64,000 nt of DNA from Akkermansia sp. (GCA_017399165.1 JAFQEF010000108.1:1-64000), one strand, 5' to 3'. Positions 34,359 through 43,498 are shown, counted from the stretch's first letter. Made by a program: numbers and translations. Notes: generated by a model not told the origin, from the sequence alone.

Positions 34359-34859
34359 ATGACCACATACGACATATCCGACATCACCGACCGCCTGGAG
34401 GACCTCGATTCCTACCTGGACTACCTGGAGACCGCCCTCGAATCCGCCCGCGAAGCGCGCAGCGACATGGCAGAGTACGCCGAGCAAATCGGCACCTTCT
34501 GCCACCTGCAGCACCTGGTGGACACCTTCACCGCCGACCCGCACCTGCACGCCGACCTCGCGGAATACGTGGCCGCGCACGAGCCCGCCATGCCCGAGCG
34601 CACCGCCCGCATGTTCCGCACACTGCTGGCGCTCCTGGAGTATGCCGAGCTCGCCGCCCCCGAGCCGCCCGAGCCTAGCTTCTGCAACGATGGCACCCTC
34701 ACCCTCCAGCTTGCCGTCACCCCCGCAGAGCTGCGCACCCTCCTGCGTGCCGTCCGCTCCGAGCTAGGCCGCTCCCCCGAGCATCAGCCATACCACCGCG
34801 AGCTCCTCGCCGCGAGCTCCCGCCTCACCGCCCTGCTCGAAAAACTCCCCGCATTCTAA
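34359..34859 (+). CDS. Helical protein of unknown function
   Basis: 166 residues with two long helical regions, the first a coiled coil (SYLDYLETALESAREARSDM). Acidic, soluble, no recognised motif. It is part of the rightward early operon. The gap 34173-34358 holds a 32-codon hydrophobic frame without a good start codon. Confidence 0.6.
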   Translation: MTTYDISDITDRLEDLDSYLDYLETALESAREARSDMAEYAEQIGTFCHLQHLVDTFTADPHLHADLAEYVAAHEPAMPERTARMFRTLLALLEYAELAAPEPPEPSFCNDGTLTLQLAVTPAELRTLLRAVRSELGRSPEHQPYHRELLAASSRLTALLEKLPAF

Positions 34860-34892
34860 CCCCCAAATTCGCACCTCAAAACCTCGAAACTC

Positions 34893-35195
34893 ATGAAAAC
34901 CTCCCCCACATACCGCCTCAACCAGCACATCGCCCTGCGCTGGCGCGCCATCGGAGAAGCCGCCCCCGGCATCTACACCCTGCTGCAAGCAGACGGCACC
35001 GCCCACGGTGCCTCCTGGCACCCCCGCTTTAGCGGCTGCTGCATCCTGCCCCCCGTCATCACCGTCTGGGCAGAGGTAAGCGGCAAGCCCAAAAACGGCC
35101 GCTATACCCTCGCCCTGCCCAACGACCTGGGCGGCGGCTACGTCACCCTCAGCGCGCAGGAACTCGCCGCCTGCGAAAACAAGCTGGACGTTTGA
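34893..35195 (+). CDS. Hypothetical protein
   Basis: 100 residues, beta-rich (RYTLALPNDLGGGYVTLSAQ). ATG follows a short AT-richer leader after the previous stop. No family recognised; position implies an early accessory role. Confidence 0.55.
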   Translation: MKTSPTYRLNQHIALRWRAIGEAAPGIYTLLQADGTAHGASWHPRFSGCCILPPVITVWAEVSGKPKNGRYTLALPNDLGGGYVTLSAQELAACENKLDV

Positions 35196-35253
35196 ATCTA
35201 CAAAGTACAATCTACAAAGTGAGAGCCAGGCGAGCCTCCGGCTCGCGGAACTC
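35196..35253 (+). repeat. Prophage B intergenic repeat, copy 1
   Basis: Two TCTACAAAGT units are followed by a GCGAGCC/GGCTCGC hairpin; 37189-37246 is nearly identical. It may end transcription between genes. Confidence 0.65.
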
Positions 35254-35299
35254 TACACTTTCACCATTCAAAATTCAACTTTCAACTTAAAAAAATCCC

Positions 35300-35812
35300 A
35301 TGAACACCGAAACCTTACCGGAAAACGCCCAGGCGCTGCGCCGCGCACTGGGGGACTGCCCCGTAGTCACGCCGGATGCCCTGTGCACCTTTGCCGCCTG
35401 GCTGCTCTCCACGCTCAAGAGCGACATCACCGCCCTTGCCGCCACAGAAGGCGGCGGGCAGCAGTGGGCACGCAGCAGCCAGCTTGCCCTGCGTTTCGGC
35501 TGCAAGCGCAGCCAAATGACCCTGTGGCTCACCACCCTGCACGAGCGGGGGCAGGTGCGCGTGTGGCGCCCCCGGCTGCCCAACGGCTGCGAGGGCAAGC
35601 CCTACTACAGCATAGCGGATGTAGAGCGCGCCTGGCTCGTGCGGCAGGAAGCACCCCCCGCCACAGACCCCAAAGAGCAGCAGAAAGCGCAGCAGTGGCC
35701 ATTCCGCCGCCAGCTGCCCCCCAACCAGCAGGCAGGCCTGCGCGCCATGAACGAGCTCAAAGCCCGCATACGCGAGGAAAGTACGAAGGACGAATTCCGA
35801 CATACGAAGTAA
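35300..35812 (+). CDS. Winged-helix-like protein of the replication region
   Basis: 170 residues. SSQLALRFGCKRSQMTLWLT reads as a helix-turn-helix, followed by a wing-like segment ending in KPYYSIADVERAWL as in excisionase/MerR-type folds. The last residues (ESTKDEFRHTK) are encoded by a repeated DNA element also used at the 3' ends of the genes at 38470 and 42390. DNA binding is likely; role unknown. Confidence 0.6.
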   Translation: MNTETLPENAQALRRALGDCPVVTPDALCTFAAWLLSTLKSDITALAATEGGGQQWARSSQLALRFGCKRSQMTLWLTTLHERGQVRVWRPRLPNGCEGKPYYSIADVERAWLVRQEAPPATDPKEQQKAQQWPFRRQLPPNQQAGLRAMNELKARIREESTKDEFRHTK

Positions 35813-35935
35813 GCAAGCCCCGCCACGGCCTAACTCTCCAATTCGTCCTTCGGAATTCGCCTGCCACGGCGTAGCAAGCGAGCGCAGCGAGACGCGGAGC
35901 CGGGTACCTCGTACTTCAAAAAAATCGTAACTCGT
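35776..35935. repeat. Imperfect inverted repeat element, copy 1
   Basis: GAAGGACGAATTCCGA and its complement TCGGAATTCGTCCTTC-like arms flank about 60 bp. The element covers the end of one gene and the leader of the next. Related copies: 38716-38830 and 43078-43115. Leaders continue with TTCGTAACTCG units just before the ATG. Confidence 0.55.
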
Positions 35936-36034
35936 AATTCGTAACTCATGAACATATTTTCCTTGCTCAAGAAGTGGCGCGGGTCGCCTGCCCCTGCCGC
36001 CCCGGTGGAGCCCGCGGCGCGGGTCGTTGTCAAC

Positions 36035-36574
36035 CTATTTACCGACGGCGTACTCTACCGCGAGCGGCCGCTTAGCCCCCAGCACATCACGCCCCGCGTC
36101 ACTGTATGCCCATGCAGCCACATATGGCGCGAGCTCCGCCTCCACCTCATGGTGCAGCGGCAGCTGCTCCTCACCGCGCTCTGCCACCCTCAGCACCCCG
36201 GCGGCCAGCAGATCGTGCACAGGCTTTTCACCTGCATCCACGAACCGGCAGACCACCCCCGCCTCCACCCAGGCGCAAAGCAAAGCTTTTTCCTCCTGGC
36301 TGAGAGCGCGGAGCTTTGCGCGGCAGCGCTTGCTTCCGAAGCGTTTCGCCATGCCCTCGCGCAGGCGGAGCAGCAGAGCACGCAGCTGGTAGAACCCGGC
36401 AGCAAGCCAGCAGAGCCAGCACATATCCAGATATGGCTCTGCTACCCGCCGGAGGGGCAGCCCATCCGCCCCCGGCAGCAAGGGCAGCAGCACCACACTG
36501 CACACGCAGAACACGCAGAGGTTCACATCTTCACGCCTCAGCAGCTTGTGAAAGTCTTTCAGCCCATTGAACAT
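36035..36574 (-). CDS. Superinfection exclusion protein B-like membrane protein
   Basis: 179 residues from ATG 36574. Two hydrophobic segments near the N-terminus (LCVFCVCSVVLLPLL and MCWLCWLAAGFYQL) are followed by a cytoplasmic part beginning ALSQEEKALLCAWVEAG, the order of SieB-like proteins that abort infection by other phages. It runs against the early operon, as a gene expressed in the lysogen would. A + strand frame 35948-36601 overlaps. Its first 30 residues look acceptable and carry the usual leader, but the rest reads as the shadow of this gene. Confidence 0.65.
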   Translation of the reverse strand: MFNGLKDFHKLLRREDVNLCVFCVCSVVLLPLLPGADGLPLRRVAEPYLDMCWLCWLAAGFYQLRALLLRLREGMAKRFGSKRCRAKLRALSQEEKALLCAWVEAGVVCRFVDAGEKPVHDLLAAGVLRVAERGEEQLPLHHEVEAELAPYVAAWAYSDAGRDVLGAKRPLAVEYAVGK

Positions 36575-36675
36575 GCCGGCACCATAGCAGAAAAATGCTG
36601 ATTCGTCCACAAAAAAAAATCGCAACTCGTACCTCCCCAAATTCGTAACTCGTAATTCGTAATTCGTCATTCCCC

Positions 36676-37188
36676 ATGTCCATTCCCCGCAGAGGCCCGC
36701 ATGTGCAGCTGGTAGACAGCTGCATCATCGGCAACAACACCCCCGCCGGCGCACACTGCGCGCCCGATTCCCTGCCCCCCGGTGCACTGCTCCCCCCCGG
36801 CTTCCCACGGGAGGGCTACACAGAGGAGCAGCTGCTGGAGCTGGAAGAGTGGTACCTCGTAGCCAGCCAGACCGCCCTGCAGCGCTTCTTCTTCCTCACC
36901 CGCACCACACGCGATGGCGGCGAGCCCACAGCCCGCTCCGTCATGTACTGCTGCGCCATATTGGCCAAAATCTTCGGCTTCAACCCCGGCATGTCCTGGG
37001 CCGCCATCGCCCGCCAGCTCGGCACCGGCGCCAGCCACCTCTGCCACCTGCGCCGCGAGGTGTGGCGCCGCCTGCGCTCCGGCATACAGCCCGCCACCGC
37101 ATTCGAGCTGCAGCAAAACGCCGTCCGCCTGCGCACCGCCGCCCGCAAGATGGAGCTCGCAGCCGCCTTGCGGCGAAGCCGTAAATGA
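36676..37188 (+). CDS. Helix-turn-helix protein of the replication region
   Basis: 170 residues. ILAKIFGFNPGMSWAAIARQ followed by GTGASHLCHLRREVW reads as a DNA-binding helix-turn-helix; the C-terminus is basic. Located directly before the primase gene. Role unknown, possibly origin binding or regulation. Confidence 0.55.
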   Translation: MSIPRRGPHVQLVDSCIIGNNTPAGAHCAPDSLPPGALLPPGFPREGYTEEQLLELEEWYLVASQTALQRFFFLTRTTRDGGEPTARSVMYCCAILAKIFGFNPGMSWAAIARQLGTGASHLCHLRREVWRRLRSGIQPATAFELQQNAVRLRTAARKMELAAALRRSRK

Positions 37189-37246
37189 ATCTACAAAGTA
37201 CAATCTACAAAGTGAGAGCTAGGCGAGCCTCCGGCTCGCGGAACTC
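37189..37246 (+). repeat. Prophage B intergenic repeat, copy 2
   Basis: Nearly identical to 35196-35253, including the GCGAGCC hairpin. Confidence 0.65.
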
Positions 37247-37261
37247 CCAAAATCGTAATTC

Positions 37262-38452
37262 ATGAACCTCCGCCACTTCATCGAGCAATTTTGCGGCGTC
37301 AGCCTCACGGCGGACGATACGTCCGCCTGCCCCTTCGCCGGGCGCCTGCACGATACGGACACCGGCGAGCGCGCCGTCAAATGGACCTTCCCGGAGGACG
37401 GCGGCAAGCCGCACGCCCGCTGCTTCCATGCCAAGTGTCAGGACGCGTGGAACGAGCTCATAAAAGACCTCTACCGCGCCATCAACGCCGAGCGCGCACG
37501 CGAACGCGGCGAGCGCGCCGCCGAGCACCCCGCCACCGGCACCCCCTCGGGAGGCCAAAGCGCCCTCGCGCGGCGGCCCCTGCCCGCAGCCCCCAAGGCA
37601 CAGCCCCCGCGTGCGGCGAAGTGCGACCTCGCACGCGCCGCCCAGCTGGCAGAGCGCTGCCCGGTGGGGGATGTCACGCCCGACCTCCTGCGCCGCATCT
37701 CCCCCGTAGAGATACCGGCGGATCCCGCCGCACACGGCGCCCTGCTCATCGATACGCTCTACCGGCAGGGCGAGCACGTGCTCGTGTTCACCACATTTGC
37801 CAGCCAGGGGCAGTTCCTGCATACAGCGGGCACTCAAGATTTCTTCCGGTTAGGCGGGCAGCCCGGCATCAAGGCCCGGCGCAGCCCCCGCCTGCCCATC
37901 ACCGGGCGCGAGGGAGTGTGGTACCTCACCGCCCCGGTGGTGGGCACCTGGCAGCCCAACCCGCACAAGCACACCGCCACCGGCGGGCAGGCACTTGGCC
38001 GCAGGCACACCGCCTGCTGCACCCGCTTCCCCTACCTCGTGCTGGAGAGCGATGAGGTGCCCCCCGAGCAGTGGCTGCGCATCCTCGCCCAGCTGCGCGA
38101 ACGCATCGCCGCCATCTACTCCAGCGGCGGCAAAAGCATCCACACCCTCATCCGCGTGGACGCCAACACGCCGGAGGAATTCAACCTCCACCGCTCCCGC
38201 TTCCTGCAACGCCTCACCCTCGTGGGGGCAGACCCCGCCGCCATCACCCCCGTGCGCCTCAGCCGCCTGCCCGGCTGCACCCGCCAAGGCGTCACCAAAA
38301 ACGGCGTCTACACCCCCTACGAGCAGCCCCGCATGCAGGAGCTCTACTACCTGGCACCGGAGCCAAGCGACACGCCGCTGGCAGAGAAAATACAAGCTGC
38401 AAATCTACAAGCTGCAAATCTACAATCTACAAATCTACAATCTACAAAGTAA
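37262..38452 (+). CDS. Primase (archaeo-eukaryotic type, primase-polymerase-like)
   Basis: 396 residues. A short Cys/His cluster near the N-terminus (CPFAG at 23, CFHAKC at 54) may bind zinc. The core after residue 240 (YLVLESDEV, then YSSGGKSIHTLIRVDA and RLSRLPGCTR) has the acidic and Ser-Gly-Gly-x-x-x-His motifs of AEP primases of phage plasmids and prophages. It would make primers for replication with the helicase gene downstream. The last 20 residues are encoded by the TCTACAA repeat. Confidence 0.75.
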   Translation: MNLRHFIEQFCGVSLTADDTSACPFAGRLHDTDTGERAVKWTFPEDGGKPHARCFHAKCQDAWNELIKDLYRAINAERARERGERAAEHPATGTPSGGQSALARRPLPAAPKAQPPRAAKCDLARAAQLAERCPVGDVTPDLLRRISPVEIPADPAAHGALLIDTLYRQGEHVLVFTTFASQGQFLHTAGTQDFFRLGGQPGIKARRSPRLPITGREGVWYLTAPVVGTWQPNPHKHTATGGQALGRRHTACCTRFPYLVLESDEVPPEQWLRILAQLRERIAAIYSSGGKSIHTLIRVDANTPEEFNLHRSRFLQRLTLVGADPAAITPVRLSRLPGCTRQGVTKNGVYTPYEQPRMQELYYLAPEPSDTPLAEKIQAANLQAANLQSTNLQSTK

Positions 38453-38469
38453 GAAATTCGTAACTCACC

Positions 38470-38754
38470 ATGATCACATTGCCTATATCCGAACTCAGTT
38501 ATTACCTGCTGGAGAGCCGCCTGCCCATGGGCACCGTGCTGCTGCCCGCCTGCGAGGGCTCCGTGCAGTGCACCAACGGCGTCTCCACCCGCTACGGCGA
38601 GCACCCCGCGCGGCGCGTCCCCGTCATCCTCCCGCTCTGGGCAGCACACGCCTACCCCGAGGAATACTACCAAAACGCCCCCGCACAGCCCGAGCAAGCA
38701 GAAATACCCAACCTTATGGAAAGTGCGAAGGACGAATTCCGAGGTACGAAGTAA
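38470..38754 (+). CDS. Hypothetical protein between primase and helicase
   Basis: 94 residues starting MITLPISELSYYLLESRLPM; no recognised motif. Its end (SAKDEFRGTK) is encoded by the inverted repeat element also seen at 35776 and 43078, so its true C-terminus may have been replaced by the repeat. Confidence 0.5.
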   Translation: MITLPISELSYYLLESRLPMGTVLLPACEGSVQCTNGVSTRYGEHPARRVPVILPLWAAHAYPEEYYQNAPAQPEQAEIPNLMESAKDEFRGTK

Positions 38755-38830
38755 GCAAAGCCCCGCCACGGCCTAACTCTCAAATTCGTCCTTCGGAATT
38801 CGCACCTCGTACTTCAAAAAAAATCGTAAC
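38716..38830. repeat. Imperfect inverted repeat element, copy 2
   Basis: Same arms as the element at 35776-35935; it ends with the leader TCGTAACTC directly before ATG 38833. Confidence 0.55.
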
Positions 38831-38832
38831 TC

Positions 38833-40449
38833 ATGATAACTGACGCACAAATCCTGGGCGAGGCTCCCCTTGCCACCGAGGGGCTGCCCTGCGTAGCCAC
38901 TAGCCTGCCCATAGCCGCCCTCACCCGCGCCATCATGCGCAACATACCCCCGCACAAGCTCTTTCTCTCCAACGGCGGGCTCTTCACCGTGGAGATCGAA
39001 GAAGTACTCACAGCCGATGGCGTGCTCACCCGCCGCCCCAAGCTGTATGAGATGACGCCCCGCCGCTTCACCACCTGGGTGGAGCAGTTCATGTGCTTCG
39101 CCAAATTCGGCGCGGGCGACACGCTCGAAAGCCTCTCCGTGCAGCATGCGGACAAGGTGCTTGCCAGCGACATCTGCCGCGAGTACGCCCACCGCCTGCG
39201 CGGCGTGGTGCCCGTGCGCCTCCCCGTGTGGAGCACAGACCCCGCCTCCGGCAAGCGCACCATACGCCTCGCCCCCGAGGGCTACGACCCGGAAAACCAG
39301 ATATTCACCTGCAACCTCCTGCCCTACGATGAGAGCTTCACCCCCGCCAAAGACGCCTGCATCGGAGCCATGGCACGCCTGCTGGGGGATTTCCCGTGGG
39401 CGGACATCACAGACGGTTCGCGCACCTTTGCCGCCTCGCGCGAGGTCTGCTGCTTCATCACCTACATGGTCGGCCAGTATTGCCGCCTGCTGATGGGGCG
39501 CCAGCCCATCGTCATTTTCAACGCCAACCAGCCCGGCAGCGGCAAGACTCTGCTCGCCGCCATGGGTCTTGCCCCCATGCACGGCGCCCCCACCATCATC
39601 TCCGCGCCCAAGGAGGAAAACGAAATCAACAAGACCCTCTTCTCCGCCCTTGCCGGCGGTGCCAACTACGCCCTGCTGGATGACATCCCCAACCTCACCT
39701 CCAACTACATCAACCAGTACGGCACCGCCCCCAGCATCACGGGCCGCTTGCTGGGTAGTAACAACATGCTGCAAGTGGAGAACACCATGCAGCTTATCGC
39801 CACCGGCAACGGCCTGCTCACCACCCCGGACGTAGAGCGCCGCACCATCATGATTGACCTTTTCTCCCCCTGGGAAGCCACCGAGAAACGCCACACGCAG
39901 ACCCTCACCATGGCCAGCATCAACCGCCCCCGCTGGCGCGGCGAAATGCTCGCCCTGCTCTGGCACTGGGTGCGCAGCTGGGTGGAAGCCGGCATGCCCG
40001 CCTACTACAAGGGCGAGCAGAAAGCATCCTTCGAGGACTACGTGCGCATCGCCGGCAACATCGCTGCCCACGCAGGCTTCTTGCACGCCTGGGATAAACG
40101 CTCCACCACCGGCGCCGGCGGCGACACCGGTACCGCCTACGTGCAGCTCATCATCCGCGAGGCCGCATCCCTCGCATGCGAAGACTGGCCGGAAAACCCC
40201 GGGCACAACGCCTTCCAGTACACCGTGCAGGAGCTGCTCAGCATCGCCGAGAATCTTGGCGTGTCCGACATGGTGACATCCAGCCGCGACAAAGACCGCG
40301 CCCGCTCGCTAGGCCTGCGCCTCGCCCGCTTCAAAGGCCGCTACTTCACAGACAAAAACGGCCGCTGCTTCGAGTTTGGCCGCCGCCGCGACCAGGACCG
40401 CACACGCTACCTCATCACCTTCTTCACCGCCGACAATCCACCCAGGTAA
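38833..40449 (+). CDS. AAA+ replicative helicase (D5/phage primase-helicase type)
   Basis: 538 residues. Walker A is NQPGSGKT near residue 237, Walker B YALLDDI near 280, a sensor-1-like asparagine/threonine (LIATGNG) near 322, and an arginine-finger stretch (DVERRTIMIDL) near 335. The order is that of SF3/AAA+ helicases paired with AEP primases. It would unwind DNA at the phage origin. No primase domain of its own is visible. Confidence 0.75.
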   Translation: MITDAQILGEAPLATEGLPCVATSLPIAALTRAIMRNIPPHKLFLSNGGLFTVEIEEVLTADGVLTRRPKLYEMTPRRFTTWVEQFMCFAKFGAGDTLESLSVQHADKVLASDICREYAHRLRGVVPVRLPVWSTDPASGKRTIRLAPEGYDPENQIFTCNLLPYDESFTPAKDACIGAMARLLGDFPWADITDGSRTFAASREVCCFITYMVGQYCRLLMGRQPIVIFNANQPGSGKTLLAAMGLAPMHGAPTIISAPKEENEINKTLFSALAGGANYALLDDIPNLTSNYINQYGTAPSITGRLLGSNNMLQVENTMQLIATGNGLLTTPDVERRTIMIDLFSPWEATEKRHTQTLTMASINRPRWRGEMLALLWHWVRSWVEAGMPAYYKGEQKASFEDYVRIAGNIAAHAGFLHAWDKRSTTGAGGDTGTAYVQLIIREAASLACEDWPENPGHNAFQYTVQELLSIAENLGVSDMVTSSRDKDRARSLGLRLARFKGRYFTDKNGRCFEFGRRRDQDRTRYLITFFTADNPPR

Positions 40450-40526
40450 TCTACAATCTACAATCTACAAAGTCAAAATTCGCACTTCGGAATTCGTACC
40501 TCAAAAATTCGTACTTCGATACTGCC

Positions 40527-41108
40527 ATGCCCGACACCTACCTCCCTTACACCGAGCTCTACCGGCGCGTGCAGGCACGCCGGGCACAGCTGGGGCTGCC
40601 ACCGCTGAGCGACCGCAACTCGCTGGGCTCACGCCTGCACCGCTTGCGGCACACCGGCGAACGCGGCGAGCGCCGCTACTCACTCGCCGACGCCCTGCGC
40701 GTCTACTGCACCATCCGCCACCGCCACGCGCAGCCCTGGAACCGCCCCGGCACCGCCGACGAAATCACCTCCCGCAAGTTCATGCCGCTGCTGACCGCTG
40801 TGCAGGCATACCGCTGCCACATCTGCCACTTCGACAACGCCATCCACCATCTCAATTTGCTGGCATGGCGGCACCCCGTCACCGGCGCCCGCTGGGTGCA
40901 TATCGAACAGGCCTCCTATGTCGCGCAGTGGCGCTCCATCCACTTCCTGCGCCGGCACCTCAGCCCCGAGCAGCTGGAGCACATCACCACCACCCGACCT
41001 GTCCGCACCACCTACACCGGCGACGGCTACACCCAGACCTGCTACTTCGTGCCCGAGTACTCCCACCTCGGCACGCGGACAACACGCTACTCAAAGAAAG
41101 ACATTTAA
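40527..41108 (+). CDS. Hypothetical DNA-binding-like protein
   Basis: 193 residues from ATG 40527, basic. The first 65 residues (TELYRRVQARRAQLGLPPLS, then SRLHRLRHTGERGERRYSLADAL) look like a helix-turn-helix with wing; the rest has CHICHF, a possible metal site. No family named. Confidence 0.55.
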   Translation: MPDTYLPYTELYRRVQARRAQLGLPPLSDRNSLGSRLHRLRHTGERGERRYSLADALRVYCTIRHRHAQPWNRPGTADEITSRKFMPLLTAVQAYRCHICHFDNAIHHLNLLAWRHPVTGARWVHIEQASYVAQWRSIHFLRRHLSPEQLEHITTTRPVRTTYTGDGYTQTCYFVPEYSHLGTRTTRYSKKDI

Positions 41109-41126
41109 CCCCCCCCCAAAAAAAAC

Positions 41127-41438
41127 ATGAAAACCATCAAACTCACAACAACACAAATCGACATCGACACCACCACCGAGGACAGCACCCGCCGTTCACT
41201 TATCGACGCCGCTGTCGACCGCGCCACCGAGGCATTCAACGACCTGCCCAACAGCCTCATCACCGGCTGCGCCTTCGCACTCCTGACATCATTTTTTGCC
41301 CTGGAGTTCTCCCTGCGACTCACCGAGGGCGACGATGACCCGCAGGACGTTACCGCCCTGCGCCACGAAACCCTGCGAGAGGTTCTGCGCCTGGCCGGCC
41401 TCGAGTTCGACTGCAAAATGACAACCCTCGCAAAATAA
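41127..41438 (+). CDS. Small protein, unknown
   Basis: 103 residues; a hydrophobic stretch at 43-62 (SLITGCAFALLTSFFALEF) could be a membrane span. It follows an unusual run of C then A residues (41108-41126). No family recognised. Confidence 0.5.
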   Translation: MKTIKLTTTQIDIDTTTEDSTRRSLIDAAVDRATEAFNDLPNSLITGCAFALLTSFFALEFSLRLTEGDDDPQDVTALRHETLREVLRLAGLEFDCKMTTLAK

Positions 41439-41441
41439 AAC

Positions 41442-41783
41442 ATGAAACAAGCAAACAAATACCACGCAGCCCCCGGCTCATCCACCCATCTACTGCTTTC
41501 TAAAATTGCAGAACATTGTATCCCCCTCATCGACACCCCGGAGATGCGCTGCTGGCACATCTCTTTTGCAAGCGGGTACAACGATATACCTTGCACCGCC
41601 GTTTGCGAACTAAGCGGCTCCCCCGTGCGGGCTACGCTCATCGTACACATACCCCCGGCAAGGCCGGCTTTTATTGCCCTGAATTCAAAACTTACCCCCT
41701 CCCGGCGTAAATGCCCGCCCGGTGAACTCACCGCATTGATTCATTGCCTGGATTCAATCCTTAAAAACTCCAAAATTCCATGA
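41442..41783 (+). CDS. Small protein, unknown
   Basis: 113 residues, starts four bases after the previous stop and overlaps the next start (ATGA). Base composition is lower in GC than in neighbouring genes. No family recognised. Confidence 0.5.
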   Translation: MKQANKYHAAPGSSTHLLLSKIAEHCIPLIDTPEMRCWHISFASGYNDIPCTAVCELSGSPVRATLIVHIPPARPAFIALNSKLTPSRRKCPPGELTALIHCLDSILKNSKIP

Positions 41784-42325
41784 AACACGCATTAACCGAC
41801 CTCGTAGAGGTTATCTTCCCCCCCGGCTTGCGCAAGCTCACCGCCCGCGCACTGCTGGAAGCACCCACCGCCTTCTGGCAGGCACCTGCCAGCACCTCCG
41901 GCAAATACCACAAGGAGGATGAATGCGCCCCCGGCGGCCTCGTGCTGCACACGCGGCGCGTCTTCCGCATGGCACAGCACCTGTGCGACATGTACGGCAT
42001 ACGCGAAAACGCCCTGCTGCGCAGCGTGGTGCTGGCCGCCGCCCTGCTGCACGACACGCACAAGGTACAGGCCGAGGGCGAGCACAGCCGCTTCGACCAC
42101 CCACTGCTCGCCGCCAAAGCCGTGGCGCACCTGCTGGAGCAGTACCCAAGCATCCCCCCGCACGCAGGTGCTCAGCTGCTCGCCGCCATCGAGAGCCACA
42201 TGGGCCGCTGGAACACCTCCGCACGCTGCCCCGGCATCCGCCTCCCCTACCCCGAGGGCGAGCACTGCTGGCTCCTCCACACAGCGGACTACCTCGCAAG
42301 CCGGAAAGATGTGACCATCGAATAA
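41780..42325 (+). CDS. HD-domain phosphohydrolase-like protein
   Basis: 181 residues with the HD pattern: LVLHTRRV (first His), LLHDTHKV (HD pair), ESHMGRW (His) and LHTADYLASR (Asp). These ligands bind the metal for hydrolysis of nucleotide or cyclic-nucleotide phosphates. Its role in the phage, for example nucleotide supply or defeating nucleotide-based defence, is unknown. Confidence 0.75.
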   Translation: MKHALTDLVEVIFPPGLRKLTARALLEAPTAFWQAPASTSGKYHKEDECAPGGLVLHTRRVFRMAQHLCDMYGIRENALLRSVVLAAALLHDTHKVQAEGEHSRFDHPLLAAKAVAHLLEQYPSIPPHAGAQLLAAIESHMGRWNTSARCPGIRLPYPEGEHCWLLHTADYLASRKDVTIE

Positions 42326-42389
42326 CCTTCAAATTCGACCTTCGTACTTCAAAAATTCGTCCTTCGTACTTCGTACCTCGTACTTCAAC

Positions 42390-43115
42390 ATGTTATACTG
42401 CATATTCGCCTACGCGCCGGATGCCGCCATGCTCCGCATGGTGTGCGCCCGCCTGCGCTACCTCGACCCCGAGGCCACCATCTACATCATCTCCGACCCC
42501 GAGCACCCCGTGGACCCCGCCGCCATACCCGGCGAGGGAATCCACCACCGCATGGGGCACACCAAGCGCGGCGGCAACCTCAACGGCCTGCACATCGTAG
42601 GCGAGGAAATCGCCACCTACAAAGCCCTCATGGAGCTGCACGGCGCAGAGCACATCGTCAAGCTGGATGCGGACTGCTACCCCCTGCGCTGGGATGCCCT
42701 GTGCGACACCACGCAGCCCGGCGATTTCGTGTGCTGCGAGCGCTGGCAAGCCTTTGTGCCCTCCGGCATGGCATACACCCTATCCCTCCGCATGGCCAAT
42801 GCCCTGCTGGAGCTCTACAACGCCCGCACCGCCGGCAAGCTCTGGCAGCCCGGGCAGCTCTGGCAGGAGGATATCACCCTCTGGGCACTCGCCTGCCAGA
42901 CCGGGCTGCCCGTGCGCATGCTGCCCTACATGGGAGGCTACGCCGCAAGCATGCCCGATGTCCTGCCCCACGAGGTGCCGCAAAACGTGCTCTCAGCCCA
43001 TTTCATCCACTGTGGCGAGCCCACAGCGGACGGCAGGCGCATACCCCGCGAGCACGCCACCCTGCGCATGCGAATCCTGGAAAGTACGATGGACGAATTC
43101 CGAAGGACGAAGTAA
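42390..43115 (+). CDS. GT-A fold glycosyltransferase-like protein, prophage B member
   Basis: 241 residues. YIISDPEHPV, KRGGNLNGLHIV and HIVKLDADCYPL correspond to the DDAN, GNLNG and KVDSD motifs of the two prophage A proteins; QLWQEDITLW is the late acidic motif. It lies at the end of the rightward operon, beside the end of the tail block, as in prophage A. The C-terminal STMDEFRRTK comes from the repeat element. Acceptor unknown. Confidence 0.65.
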   Translation: MLYCIFAYAPDAAMLRMVCARLRYLDPEATIYIISDPEHPVDPAAIPGEGIHHRMGHTKRGGNLNGLHIVGEEIATYKALMELHGAEHIVKLDADCYPLRWDALCDTTQPGDFVCCERWQAFVPSGMAYTLSLRMANALLELYNARTAGKLWQPGQLWQEDITLWALACQTGLPVRMLPYMGGYAASMPDVLPHEVPQNVLSAHFIHCGEPTADGRRIPREHATLRMRILESTMDEFRRTK

Positions 43116-43193
43116 GCGGAGCCCGGCAACGACCTTTTTCGGATCCGCGCGGCGTCAGCCGAGTGGAGCTGTAAACGACTTGTGCCGACTTGT

Positions 43194-43276
43194 CAACGCA
43201 AAAAAAACCGGGGCGCCCACAATAGGCACCCCGGCAAGTTTTTCTAAATGAAAGAAGCGGGACCCCTCCCGCGGAT
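43194..43276 (-). ncRNA. Putative antisense-like RNA A of locus 2
   Basis: Promoter TTGACA (43306-43311 complement), 17 bp, TTAAAT. Hairpin GCGGGA-GGGG-TCCCGC (43257-43272) and a strong terminator. Its middle pairs with only seven bases (AAATGAA) of the local peptide start region, so its main target may be another gene. Confidence 0.65.
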
Positions 43277-43321
43277 GCCCTTATTTAATCACTGTCGCCT
43301 TTCCATGTCAATCCTTTTTTT

Positions 43322-43394
43322 AAAAAAGATTCGCCCCGCGCACCGGAGCACGCGGGGCAAAAAGTAATACAAATGCGGGACCCCTCCCGCGGAT
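43322..43394 (-). ncRNA. Putative antisense RNA B of locus 2
   Basis: Promoter TTGACA (43424-43429 complement), 17 bp, TTTAAT. It shares the GCGGGA-GGGG-TCCCGC hairpin (43375-43390). Bases 43363-43375 are an exact 13-nt antisense match to 43598-43610, which covers the start codon of the peptide gene. A terminator with a GCCCCGCG stem closes it. Confidence 0.75.
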
Positions 43395-43455
43395 GCCCGT
43401 ATTAAAACACTTTTGCCCGTACTTGTCAACGTTTTTTTATTAAAAAGATTCAGCT

Positions 43456-43493
43456 TCAAAGATTCGCCCCGCTCCGGCGAACCGGAACGGGGC
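43456..43493 (-). terminator. Terminator of the peptide mRNA, locus 2
   Basis: GCCCCGCTCCGG and CCGGAACGGGGC pair with one mismatch; T residues follow on the minus strand. Confidence 0.85.
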
Positions 43494-43498
43494 TTTGC

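Noticed and set aside
35948-36601. + strand frame opposite the SieB-like gene
   Set aside because: After the first 30 residues it is rich in His, Gln and Pro, typical of a shadow frame, while the minus strand shows membrane segments and a family pattern.
43170-43196. A further minus-strand promoter (TTGACA and TTTACA) at 43196
   Set aside because: Spacing is only about 15 bp and nothing with a terminator follows; probably a relic of the RNA units.
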